Shown: one piece after another, positions 26,044-34,519 of the stretch
Numbering within the stretch: the stretch's first letter is position 1
How the letters are laid out: the number at the start of each line of letters is the position of its first letter
Origin: Candidatus Poribacteria bacterium
GTDB lineage: Bacteria; Poribacteria; WGA-4E; PCPOR2b
Direction: 5' to 3'
DNA length: 64,000 nucleotides
Assembly (NCBI GenBank): GCA_022826645.1
Contig: JAJDUM010000019.1
Coordinates: 41,332-105,331, forward strand
Made by a program: the position numbers and the translations under genes
The notes under the pieces: model-generated
Seen by the model: only the letters and a program-made list of their open reading frames with translations
The model's database searches: none
Told to the model about the DNA's origin: nothing

Positions 26044-27099
26044 TCAACCCCGCAATCCATCAAGGAACAGATCATTATCCTCTGGTGTGCCGATTGTGAT
26101 GCGCAAACAGTTTTGTAGGGGACCCGGACGATCGAGATTGCGAACAAGCACACCGCGGTCGAGCAAACGCTGAAACACTTCTGGAGCGGGCGAATCTGTC
26201 CGAAAGAGGATGAAGTTTGCATCTGTCGGGAATGGGTGGATATCATCTATTGGCTCCATCGCGTTGAAAACCCGCTCCCGTTCACTCCGAATCAGCTGCA
26301 GATGTTGAGTTAATCGGTCAGGACGTTTGAGCAGAAGCGTTGCGGCAAGCTGGGAAAAACGATTAAGATTATACGGGAGACGGACCTTATTAAGTTCATC
26401 AATGATCGCCGGGTGTGCGACGACGTAGCCGACCCTTAAACCTGCCAGTCCGTATGCTTTCGAGAAGGTGCGCGTGATGACTAGATTGGGGTATTGCTCG
26501 CGTTCCGCCATGAGGGAGTGCCCGGAAAACTCGTAATACGCCTCATCAAGGAGCACAAGGGTATCGGGACGGGAAAGGATTTCGCGGATTACTTCAGCTG
26601 AAAAGTTGGTGCCTGTCGGATTGTTTGGGTACGATAGGAATACGAGGTTAACCTCGTGGGAATCGAGATGTGCCTTCCACGCTTCTCGGTTCAGATCAAA
26701 CCTGTCGTCAAGTGGCAACCCCACAGCTTTGAGCTGTGCAACTTGGGCGAGGATTCCAAACATCGAAAATGTCGGCGTTGGAAAGGAGACACATGCCTCC
26801 GTTTTTCTGAACGCTAGCATGAAATTGCCGATTAACTCATCTGATCCATTGCCAACGACGATCTCGGTCTTATCAACCTCCAACTGTTCACAAAGCTTAG
26901 TTCGCAGTAAGTCTGAGCTCGGGTCTGGGTAACGATTAAAATTGAGTTCGGCAATGGCTTCGATCAACTCCTGTCGAATCTCGGGTGGCAGGTCAAATGG
27001 AGACTCGTTCGCGTCCGCCTTGACTCGGTGTGGCGGTTGGGCGACATGATAGGGGGTGAGATCCGCGAGATCTTCTCGCAAAAAAGGGTGAAGGTTCAT
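26044..27099 (-). CDS. hisC: Histidinol-phosphate aminotransferase
   Basis: This PLP enzyme of histidine synthesis has 351 residues. Seen are KADANESPFDLP (typical HisC start region), GNGSDELI, FLSYPNNPTG, LLDEAYYEFSG, TRTFSKAYGLAGLRVGY with the PLP Lys near residue 215, and a C-terminal RPGPLQNCLRITIGTPEDN. AAAGAGAG precedes the ATG. A broader aminotransferase role is possible, since no other his gene is near, but the motifs are those of HisC. Confidence 0.88.
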   Translation of the reverse strand: MNLHPFLREDLADLTPYHVAQPPHRVKADANESPFDLPPEIRQELIEAIAELNFNRYPDPSSDLLRTKLCEQLEVDKTEIVVGNGSDELIGNFMLAFRKTEACVSFPTPTFSMFGILAQVAQLKAVGLPLDDRFDLNREAWKAHLDSHEVNLVFLSYPNNPTGTNFSAEVIREILSRPDTLVLLDEAYYEFSGHSLMAEREQYPNLVITRTFSKAYGLAGLRVGYVVAHPAIIDELNKVRLPYNLNRFSQLAATLLLKRPDRLTQHLQLIRSERERVFNAMEPIDDIHPFPTDANFILFRTDSPAPEVFQRLLDRGVLVRNLDRPGPLQNCLRITIGTPEDNDLFLDGLRG

Positions 27100-27148
27100 T
27101 CAGTAACTCTCTTTCTGGTCAAGATTCCATGACGATCAAGATAACGAA

Positions 27149-27928
27149 TCAGGACAGTCCCGATACATAATCAACAGCATTTTGGAAGATCGCCAGGCCA
27201 TCTCCATCTTCGGGTAGACTCTCGCGGGTCCACCGGGGATGGTTGAGGCGTATCAGGAACCGTTCCGGGTGAGGCATCATGCCAAAAATCCGGCCGGTGG
27301 GATCACAAATTCCAGCGATGTGATTATCGGAGCCATTCGGATTATCGGGATATTCCGGTTCGCCCCCATTGGACGAAGCGTAGCGAAACACCACCTGTCC
27401 ATTCGCTTCAACCTGATCTAGTATCGGTTGCGGTGCGGTGAACCGCCCTTCTGCATGGGCAACTGGCAAATAAACACAAGGTTTCAAGCCTTGCGTAAAG
27501 ATGCAATTACTGTCTTGAGTCTCTAACTGAATCCAACGACACTCAAACTTTGCAGAGGTATTCATAGCGAGGGTAGTCTGCTGTACCCCCTGCGCATCAA
27601 GGCGAGGCAACAGACCGGCGCGCACGAGCACTTGAAAACCGTTGCAGATACCGATCATCAACCGTCCTGACTCGACATAATTGGCGAGTGAATCAGCGAG
27701 CTTGTATCGCATCTCGTTTGCCAGTAAGATGCCAGCGGCAACGTCATCGCCGTAAGAGAAACCACCCGGAATTGCCACGATCTGATAGTCCATGAGATCA
27801 ATCTCACCGGCAATCAGTTGGTTGACGTGAATAAGCGATGTCTCTCCGCCTACGAGTTGAAAGGCATGATCTGTTTCATAGTCGCAGTTAGTGCCTGCGG
27901 TGCGAAGGATAAGGACCCTCGGTTTCAT
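27149..27928 (-). CDS. purQ: Phosphoribosylformylglycinamidine synthase, glutaminase subunit
   Basis: PurQ supplies ammonia to PurL for FGAM synthesis in purine biosynthesis. The 259 residues carry PGGFSYGDDV, the catalytic Cys in GICNGFQVLVRAGLLP (about residue 96), VAHAEGRF and MMPHPERF with the catalytic His/Glu. AGGAGAGAATTGAG precedes the ATG. It lies downstream of purL on the same strand, separated by about 620 bases of repeat DNA. purS was not seen. Confidence 0.92.
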   Translation of the reverse strand: MKPRVLILRTAGTNCDYETDHAFQLVGGETSLIHVNQLIAGEIDLMDYQIVAIPGGFSYGDDVAAGILLANEMRYKLADSLANYVESGRLMIGICNGFQVLVRAGLLPRLDAQGVQQTTLAMNTSAKFECRWIQLETQDSNCIFTQGLKPCVYLPVAHAEGRFTAPQPILDQVEANGQVVFRYASSNGGEPEYPDNPNGSDNHIAGICDPTGRIFGMMPHPERFLIRLNHPRWTRESLPEDGDGLAIFQNAVDYVSGLS

Positions 27929-28018
27929 CTCAATTCTCTCCTATAAACAACCAAAATTACTGGGCTTCGGATAGCGACGCGCAGCGTTTTTTATGTCTTG
28001 TGCCTTTGTCTGATGGAA

Positions 28019-28099
28019 CACATGTCGCCCCGCTGGGGCTTTAAGGTGTTTGGTGTATCACGTGTACTATAAACATGCCGCCCCTCTGGGGCTAAAAAA
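28019..28099. repeat. Two copies of a GCCCC-CTGGGGCT hairpin repeat
   Basis: CATGTCGCCCCGCTGGGGCT (28021-28040) and the related CATGCCGCCCCTCTGGGGCT (28074-28093) differ at the loop and once before it. They lie in the purL-purQ gap. Bases 28100-28187 are otherwise featureless. Confidence 0.6.
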
Positions 28100-28187
28100 C
28101 TGAGATTTCCTTTGACTATATACATCGCGCACTGCGAGCGATGCTTGAGTCCTATCTTCCCGGCTTGATTAGCAACTTGCGTCATAC

Positions 28188-28525
28188 TATGGTGAATTTT
28201 ATAATTAACTGGACATTTTTGAACTGTATAGGAGTTACGCAGTTCAGTTTGTAGTAGTCCCGATAAATCGGGGCGTCCGGACGCGCAATAAATTGCGCTA
28301 CTACAAACCTAAGACCTTACTGTAGTTGCCCGCCTGTCCCGATAAATCGGGGACTCATCGGGCGTTGGAAATGGCGTGCTGCGGTGATGAATCACCGAAC
28401 TACAAAACTTTGAGGGTTCAAGTGCGTAAGTCCTACTGTAGGAGGGAACGCCGATTTCCGACGTGTCGCGATTTGGAAATCGCTCCTACCAAAGAGGTGT
28501 CAATGTATTTTCATAATTCACCATA
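28188..28525. mobile_element. Nested repeat element with TATGGTGAATT terminal repeats
   Basis: TATGGTGAATTTTATAATTA at 28188 faces inverted AATTCACCATA ending at 28525. Within it sits a composite element (28229-28435) bounded by TAGGAGTTACGCAGTTCA and TTCAAGTGCGTAAGTCCTA, an inverted relative of the element at 4062. A further hairpin at 28437-28488 (GTAGGAG/CTCCTAC, CGATTTCC/GGAAATCG) follows. No ORF looks real. Confidence 0.65.
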
Positions 28526-28546
28526 AAGACTTTGCGTTAAGAGGTT

Positions 28547-31003
28547 TTACCACCGAAACGTGCCCTGCCAACTCTCCTTGAGCCGATCTATGTTCGTTTC
28601 CACAATCGCATTCCCATCGGTGCCGTGGATAACAAAGTCCCCGTCCTCAACCACCGTACCGATACAACCAATCGGAACCCCTACGTTCCCCTTCCCAAAT
28701 GCTTCCCTCACCTGTGGTGGCAGGCCCACCATCACGGAATCGACGCCCGCCATACACCCCTCAAACGCCTCCTGTTTCTCCGGCGTGACCTCCACGATGA
28801 ATCGGCTATTGGACTCCGAGAAAAGCAATACATCGTCGGTTTGGCTATCGGCATCGCGGGGCACGTTTATGAGCGAAAGCTGCATACCGAGTCCACCGGC
28901 AAACGCCATTTCCGCCGCAGCCACGCCGATACCACCCTCGGAACAATCGTGGCAGGAGCGGACAAGTCCCTGATCAATCGCAAAACTCAGCACTTCCATC
29001 GTCCTTTTCCCTTCGGCAGGTCGCACCTTTGGGGCACTGTTTCCGATGAAATCGTGAATCGCATAGTAATGTGAACCACCGAGTTCATCGTAGGTCTTAC
29101 CAACGACATAGATTTGATTTCCGGGCGATTTCACGTCCATTGAGACCGCTTTGCTCACATCCGGCATGACGCAGACCGCAGAGATGAGTAGGGTGGGTGG
29201 GATTGCGAGTTGCTCGCCGGTAGTGGTGTCACGGTATTCGTTATAGAGGCTATCTTTGCCAGAGATGAAGGGTGTTCCGTAGGCAACAGCAATGTCGTAA
29301 CATGCCCGCGCTGATCGTACCAAGCCGCCAAGACGGTCAGGTTTGTCGGGATTTCCCCAACTGAAGTTGTCAAGCAACGCGGTCTGTTCCAGATTTCCAC
29401 CCACCGCGATAATATTTCTGAGTGCTTCATCAATCGCCGCGGCTGCGCTATGATATGGGTCGATGTCGCCATATTTTGGATTAATGCCATTCGACACGAT
29501 GACCCCTTTTCGGGAACCGAGGACGGGTGTGGTGATGCAAGCGTCGCCGGGCCCATCATTTTCGCGCCCGACGAGCGGCTTGAGAACTAAGCCTCCTTGA
29601 ACCTCATGGTCGTACTGTCGGATGACCCACTCTTTGCTCGCAACATTAGGGCTTGCAAGGATGCGACAGAGATCTTCGGTGAATTGTGTCGAATCACCTT
29701 GCCCCAACTCAGGCTCAGGGTGTTGCGGCGGATCCCAAACCGCCTTTTTTGTGTGACGAGGCAAACCCTCGTGGAGGAAGTCCATATCGAGGTCAGCTAC
29801 AACCTCTCCACGATAAAACACACGCAGCCTGCGGGTATCTGTGAAGGTGCCAAGTACGGTAGCTTCAACCGACTCCGCTTCGCAGATCGTCATCAACTCC
29901 TCCAGATTCTCAGGTGGGACAGCGATTACCATCCGTTCTTGTGCTTCGGAGAGCCAGATTTCCCACGGATCCAAGGCTGTGTATTTGAGCGGTATGTTTT
30001 CGAGATGTACATCCGCACCCGTCTCCTGCCCCATCTCCCCAACAGCAGAGGAAAACCCACCGGCCCCGCAATCTGTGATATTGCGATAGAGTTGGCGATC
30101 CCGGGCACCCATCAAGGCATCGACAATCTTCTTCTCCATAATCGGATTGCCGATCTGGACAACGCTGCCGAGGCTTTCGGAGGTGTCGTCCAGTTCCAGA
30201 GAGGAGAACGTCGCCCCGTGAATACCGTCGCGCCCAGTGCGTCCACCGACCGCAACAATCAGATCCCCCGGTTCTACTGATTTCTCACACCGATCCTTGG
30301 GAATCAGACCCACATTGCCACAATAGACAAGCGGATTTCCGGTATAGCGCGGGTCAAAAAGAATTGCACCGTTCGCCGTTGGAATCCCCATGCGATTGCC
30401 GTAGTCCCGCACGCCCGAGACAACGCCTTTGAAAATCCGTTTGGGATGGAGCGCACCTTTGGGAAGCTCGTCATAGCTGAGATCAGGGAGACCGAAGCAG
30501 AACACGTCCGTGTTAAGAATAGGTTTCGCGCCAAGCCCTGTGCCGAGCGAGTCCCGAATTACTCCACCGATCCCTGTGCCTGCGCCGCCGTACGGCTCGA
30601 TTGCCGAAGGATGATTATGGGTTTCGACCTTGAAAACGATATTATAGTTATCATCAAACTCAATAATGCCCGCGTTATCGGTAAAAACGGAGACACACCA
30701 TTCCGCCCCGATCTCCTCCGTCGCCCGCTGGATGTATGTCTTGAACATTCCATCAACAATCTCTGTCTCTCCCCCTTTTTCAGCATACTCAATCAGGCTT
30801 TTAAATGTTTTGTGGACACAATGCTCCGACCAAGTTTGGGCGATTGTTTCAAGTTCGACATCGGTGGGATTTCTTTCCAATTTGGCGAAGTGTGATTGAA
30901 TCGCTCGCATTTCCGCAAGATTCAGTGAAAGCAACCCCTCCTGACTGATGCGCAGCAATTCAGCGGCATCGGCGTTTAAGATCGGAATCTGTTTAACGTT
31001 CAT
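28547..31003 (-). CDS. purL: Phosphoribosylformylglycinamidine synthase subunit
   Basis: PurL catalyses the ATP-dependent amidation of FGAR. The 818 residues contain QTWSEHCVHKTFKS, FKVETHNHPSAIEPYGGAGT (20-residue limit here), GVVSGVRDYGNRMGIPT, LIVAVGGRTGRDGIHGATF and CHDCSEGGIGVAAAEMAFAG, all typical. The length is slightly above the small-PurL norm. The start at 31003 was chosen because GAGG lies 9 bases upstream and the product then begins MNVKQI; the earlier in-frame ATG adds 20 unlike residues. Confidence 0.93.
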   Translation of the reverse strand: MNVKQIPILNADAAELLRISQEGLLSLNLAEMRAIQSHFAKLERNPTDVELETIAQTWSEHCVHKTFKSLIEYAEKGGETEIVDGMFKTYIQRATEEIGAEWCVSVFTDNAGIIEFDDNYNIVFKVETHNHPSAIEPYGGAGTGIGGVIRDSLGTGLGAKPILNTDVFCFGLPDLSYDELPKGALHPKRIFKGVVSGVRDYGNRMGIPTANGAILFDPRYTGNPLVYCGNVGLIPKDRCEKSVEPGDLIVAVGGRTGRDGIHGATFSSLELDDTSESLGSVVQIGNPIMEKKIVDALMGARDRQLYRNITDCGAGGFSSAVGEMGQETGADVHLENIPLKYTALDPWEIWLSEAQERMVIAVPPENLEELMTICEAESVEATVLGTFTDTRRLRVFYRGEVVADLDMDFLHEGLPRHTKKAVWDPPQHPEPELGQGDSTQFTEDLCRILASPNVASKEWVIRQYDHEVQGGLVLKPLVGRENDGPGDACITTPVLGSRKGVIVSNGINPKYGDIDPYHSAAAAIDEALRNIIAVGGNLEQTALLDNFSWGNPDKPDRLGGLVRSARACYDIAVAYGTPFISGKDSLYNEYRDTTTGEQLAIPPTLLISAVCVMPDVSKAVSMDVKSPGNQIYVVGKTYDELGGSHYYAIHDFIGNSAPKVRPAEGKRTMEVLSFAIDQGLVRSCHDCSEGGIGVAAAEMAFAGGLGMQLSLINVPRDADSQTDDVLLFSESNSRFIVEVTPEKQEAFEGCMAGVDSVMVGLPPQVREAFGKGNVGVPIGCIGTVVEDGDFVIHGTDGNAIVETNIDRLKESWQGTFRW

Positions 31004-31084
31004 CGAATACCTCAATAGATTATGATCAAAAATATAGAAAGATGGCGTCCTGTCCCTAAACACTACCTAGTCTGCATGATCGCA

Positions 31085-32062
31085 TCAATCTACGTTCTCA
31101 GCAGCAAGTGCCCATATCGATGCTTCGTCTAACGCAGCACGCTCATCATCGGTCAACTCCCACCCTATGCCACCCAAGTTTTCTTCCACCTGCTCTGGGC
31201 TATCAGGACCAATCATTGCTGCGGAGATTTCAGGGTGTGATAGCACCCACGCGATAGCAACTTGGGCGGGTGTCTTCCCTCTTGCTTGCCCGATGCGAAT
31301 GAGCGTTTCTACCACCCGGTCAGCGTCGGGCGACATGACCTCATCGAATCCTAGGCGTCCCTGTCCCCACGGCGTATCCGGTGGCGGCGCAACCCCATGT
31401 CGAAACCGCCCCGTCAGCAACCCAACAGCGAGCGGGCTATACGTCATCATACCCAACCCTTCGGCACGGCAGAAAGGCATTATCTCCCGTTCAGGAGAGC
31501 GATCAAGCAGGTTATAGTGGTTCTGGACACAGATAAAGGGGGCAAGGTTACGACGGTCACAGATCCACAACGCTTTACACACCTGCCACGCTGCATAGTT
31601 GGCGCAGCCGACATACCGCACCTTACCTTGCCGTACAAGATCATCTAATGTACGCAGCGTCTCCTCTATCGGGGTTGTTGGGTCCACATGATGGAGCAGA
31701 TAGATGTCGATGTAATCCGTTTGAAGACGCGATAGGCTTTTTTCAATTTCGCGCATGATATGAAAACGGGATAGTCCCTGATCATTTGGTCCCGTCGGGT
31801 CATTCGATCCCTTGTTGATGGGTTCACAGACTTTGGTAGTAATAACGAATTGATCTCGTCGGTTCTTGATTACTTCGCCAAGAACACGTTCAGAGTCCCC
31901 GCGCTGATAGGTATTGGCACAGTCTATGAAATTGACACCTGCCTCGATTGCGCGTTCGATTGTTGCCCGTTGGACTGCTTTGTCGGGGCGTCCACGAAAA
32001 GCAACCCCCAGACAGATCGGCGAAACCTGAACGCCCGCTAGACCAAAATTGCGATATTCCAT
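31085..32062 (-). CDS. Aldo/keto reductase
   Basis: The 325 residues form an AKR barrel. GVNFIDCANTYQRGDSERVLG holds the catalytic Asp/Tyr region near residues 46-52, FVITTKV the Lys near 78, and YLLHHVDP the His near 125. MTYSPLAVGLLTG and a C-terminal nucleotide-binding IGPDSPEQVEENL follow. NADPH-dependent oxidoreductase of unknown substrate. GAGGAGAGAAATTA precedes the ATG. It lies 22 bases downstream of the neighbouring Gfo/Idh gene on the same strand. Confidence 0.88.
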   Translation of the reverse strand: MEYRNFGLAGVQVSPICLGVAFRGRPDKAVQRATIERAIEAGVNFIDCANTYQRGDSERVLGEVIKNRRDQFVITTKVCEPINKGSNDPTGPNDQGLSRFHIMREIEKSLSRLQTDYIDIYLLHHVDPTTPIEETLRTLDDLVRQGKVRYVGCANYAAWQVCKALWICDRRNLAPFICVQNHYNLLDRSPEREIMPFCRAEGLGMMTYSPLAVGLLTGRFRHGVAPPPDTPWGQGRLGFDEVMSPDADRVVETLIRIGQARGKTPAQVAIAWVLSHPEISAAMIGPDSPEQVEENLGGIGWELTDDERAALDEASIWALAAENVD

Positions 32063-32086
32063 TAATTTCTCTCCTCAAGAAGGCAT

Positions 32087-33073
32087 CTAAGTCAAAGTGA
32101 AAATTGTGCGCCCCTGATCCGGCATGTAGCGGTGCACCGAGATCGCTTTTCCGGTCCGGATTGATTCCGTGATTGCTGCATCAATCTCCATGTGGCGCAG
32201 TCCCGCCCAGCCATCCGCTACAAAAGGTCGCCGCTCCCTAATGGAAGCGACAAATTCAGCGATGTGATCCTCGAATTGGGCAGTATACGTGCCGCCATCT
32301 AACTGCCGCGCATCACTCCAACGGGTCACATCATGCGAACCGTGTTGGTGCCAGTATGCGGTGCCAGCGATGTTGTCAATCGTCGCCTCCCCCAACTCGC
32401 CGATCCACTTAATCTGAAATTGCAGTCCCAAGTCCTGCGATACCACCAACGTCCCCACTGCACCGCTCTCGAACTTCAGACACGCCGCCTTGTTTCCCAT
32501 CTCTTCACCGTCGGCATAGGCAAAAACCTCTTGAACCTCACCACTCAGGAACCGCACCATATCAATGATGTGATTCCAAGACCCCAGAGCAGTGCGGGCT
32601 TGAATCTGCCGAAGTTGTCCCAACTGACCGCTCTGGATGACCTCTTTCACCCGCCTAACATTGCGCGACGCATGGAGACAGAAGCAGATACCAAAGTGTA
32701 CGTCGTGCTGTTGCCACTCGTCGATCATCTCTTGGGCAACCGGCACGTCGGAGAGTTGGATTCTGTACTGTCCCTCTGCTCCAGCCAGCGGCTTTTCGGT
32801 GAACAGATGCAGCCCGTGCTTCAGACACTTCATGACGAGATCGTAGCGGTAGCTTTCACCAACAGGAATATCTACGATGTCGATCTCCTCTGTCTCGAGC
32901 ATTTCATTCACACTTGTATATGCTGGAACCCCGTATCGATCGGCACCCGCTCTTGCCCGTTCTTCAACGATATCGCAGACGGCGACGATCTGACAATCGG
33001 CGAGTCTGGCGAACGATGGCGCATGGTGATTAGAACCTTGTGCACGATACCCAAGAATCGCAACCTTGAACAT
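32087..33073 (-). CDS. Gfo/Idh/MocA family oxidoreductase
   Basis: The 328-residue product starts MFKVAILGYRAQGSNHH (Rossmann motif), has IDIVDIPVGESYR and FTEKPLAGAEG, and a C-terminal domain with HFGICFCLHASRNVRRVKE. The start at 33073 was chosen because AAGGAGATTTCA lies directly upstream. It is transcribed together with the TIM-barrel gene upstream and the aldo/keto reductase downstream, a catabolic-type trio. Substrate unknown. Confidence 0.85.
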   Translation of the reverse strand: MFKVAILGYRAQGSNHHAPSFARLADCQIVAVCDIVEERARAGADRYGVPAYTSVNEMLETEEIDIVDIPVGESYRYDLVMKCLKHGLHLFTEKPLAGAEGQYRIQLSDVPVAQEMIDEWQQHDVHFGICFCLHASRNVRRVKEVIQSGQLGQLRQIQARTALGSWNHIIDMVRFLSGEVQEVFAYADGEEMGNKAACLKFESGAVGTLVVSQDLGLQFQIKWIGELGEATIDNIAGTAYWHQHGSHDVTRWSDARQLDGGTYTAQFEDHIAEFVASIRERRPFVADGWAGLRHMEIDAAITESIRTGKAISVHRYMPDQGRTIFTLT

Positions 33074-33092
33074 TGAAATCTCCTTCTGCCTT

Positions 33093-33956
33093 TCACTCAA
33101 CTGCGTTCCAAAGGTTCATTAAGTATTCACGACTCCTCTGTAGAACAACGATACGCTCATCGTCTGGAACATTTTCACAGTTAATCAGATGGATGCGGCG
33201 TGCCGGATTCCGTTTGAACGCCTTGATATACAGTTCAAATGGACTGTGTCCGGTCCCTAACTCAATCGACCACATAGGGTGCGGCCGATCCTTTGCCAGT
33301 GTATGATCCTTCCAACCCACGACCGGTATCCGATTGGGATACTCATCCACAAGCAACCATCCGTAACCTTCTGCGGTTGTCATGTGTCCAATGTTGAGGA
33401 TAATTCCGGCGTTCTCACAGGGCATAGAATCGAGCAGTAGGCGACAATCGTCCAAACCCTCCACCCACGCGGTGTAGTGAATATCAACCCCGATTTTAAG
33501 CCCTTCCTCCATGAAGGTTGCCGCGACAGCGTTCATGCAGGTAGCAAGCCGTTTGATCTCCGTCGCTTTTTCTGCCGTAGGCATCTTAGACCTGCCACAA
33601 CTCGAAACGGGGTGCGTTAAGTATTTGCATTCTAACGCCAATGCGTAAGCGGCATATTCTTTTAGCCCTGCAATTGTCGGTTCAATCCCGTCATCGCTGT
33701 CAATATCAATGCTCCCGGAAAAATGGAGTGCACCGATCTCCAGTCCGGCGTTACGTATTGCTTTGCGGACATGTTCAGGATCAGAATCGAGGACGTTTGG
33801 GAATGGGTTCTCACTCCTACCGTCAGCGCTGACGGGTTCTGTCCCCCGGCTCGTCAACAGCAAGATGAAATCGAAACCGAGTTTCTTGATTACCGCCAAA
33901 GTTTCTTCAAACGACCTGTGATGTCCCACCGCGTGGGTCACGACGCCAAATTGCAC
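33093..33956 (-). CDS. Sugar phosphate isomerase/epimerase-like TIM-barrel protein
   Basis: The 287 residues follow the xylose-isomerase-like barrel: FDFILLLTSRGTEP, IGALHFSGSIDID (strand 3), GVDIHYTAWVEG, ILNIGHMTTAEGYG and VGWKDHTLAKDRP with a metal-site Lys/Asp-His pair. The start is GTG at 33956. The ribosome site is weak (AAAGAACA), so the exact start is less certain. First gene of the minus-strand trio with the oxidoreductase and aldo/keto reductase. Confidence 0.75.
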   Translation of the reverse strand: MQFGVVTHAVGHHRSFEETLAVIKKLGFDFILLLTSRGTEPVSADGRSENPFPNVLDSDPEHVRKAIRNAGLEIGALHFSGSIDIDSDDGIEPTIAGLKEYAAYALALECKYLTHPVSSCGRSKMPTAEKATEIKRLATCMNAVAATFMEEGLKIGVDIHYTAWVEGLDDCRLLLDSMPCENAGIILNIGHMTTAEGYGWLLVDEYPNRIPVVGWKDHTLAKDRPHPMWSIELGTGHSPFELYIKAFKRNPARRIHLINCENVPDDERIVVLQRSREYLMNLWNAVE

Positions 33957-34011
33957 TGTTCTTTAACCCCTCACTTTACGCCCAATTTCCAATCTATGAT
34001 TGAAAAAAAAC

Positions 34012-34041
34012 TTGCGAAATTCATAGTTTTTCTTGTAGAAT
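34012..34041 (+). promoter_or_regulatory. Possible promoter of the selenoprotein gene
   Basis: TTGCGA (34012-34017), an 18-base spacer and TAGAAT (34036-34041) stand after a run of eight A, about 138 bases before the start codon. Confidence 0.45.
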
Positions 34042-34178
34042 TTAAGGAATACGATGTCGATTTATGTGGATACAAATCCAATCCGTGCTATCAAGCAACC
34101 AAATCACCTGCCCGGAGAGAAGAACATCACCCCGAATCGGATCTCTGGGAATTTCTGATACTCTCAGGAGGACTAACA

Positions 34179-34409
34179 ATGGACTTACGAGTTGAATACT
34201 GCTCCGCTTGAAACTACCTGCCCAGAGCCGTCAGTTTGACGGACGATATCTTAAGTAAATTCAAAACAGATGTTAAAGGACTCACCCTTGTTCCCAGTGG
34301 TGGTGGCTGCTTTGAAGTCTCTCTGAACGGAGAGCTAATTTACTCCAAATTGCAAACGGGAGAGTACCCGACCGCAGGGCAGATTATCTCTGCAATCGAG
34401 GGCAGTTAG
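34179..34409 (+). CDS. SelW-like (Rdx family) selenoprotein with in-frame UGA
   Basis: Read with UGA as selenocysteine, the 76-residue product begins MDLRVEYCSAU (Sec at residue 11, UGA at 34209-34211). The CxxU redox motif after beta-strand 1 is exactly where SelW/SelT/SelH-type Rdx proteins have CxxC or CxxU. The rest fits the small thioredoxin-like fold: an LPRAVSLTDDIL helix, GGCFEVSLNGELIYSK (family FEV...G..I.SK motif), TGEYPTAGQII and a C-terminal helix. AGGAGG lies 7 bases before the ATG and a SECIS-like hairpin follows the UGA. Conventional gene calling would stop at UGA and miss it. The role is probably thiol redox. Confidence 0.85.
34228..34242 (+). promoter_or_regulatory. Bacterial SECIS-like hairpin
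   Basis: CCGTCA (34228-34233) pairs perfectly with TGACGG (34237-34242) around a GTT loop. It begins 17 bases after the UGA. Bacterial SECIS elements lie within the coding region just after UGA and carry G (often GU) at the start of the apical loop, as here. Confidence 0.65.
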
Positions 34410-34425
34410 AAACATAGACCTTTTA

Positions 34426-34464
34426 TGATGCGTGGTGGGTCAGTCAACAAATCATCACGCATCA
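34426..34464 (+). terminator. Hairpin after the selenoprotein gene
   Basis: TGATGCGTGGTG pairs with CATCACGCATCA with a single G-U pair. No long U-tract follows, so it may be a weak terminator or an mRNA end stabiliser. Confidence 0.5.
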
Positions 34465-34519
34465 CATCTATCCCCGCCCACTGACACGTCCCCTGAAATT
34501 GGAGCGAGCCTCCAAGGTA

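Noticed and set aside
33723..34211. Plus-strand ORF ending at the UGA of the selenoprotein gene
   Set aside because: Most of it is the antisense shadow of the isomerase-like gene at 33093-33956; only its last 11 codons belong to the selenoprotein, which has its own ribosome site at 34166.
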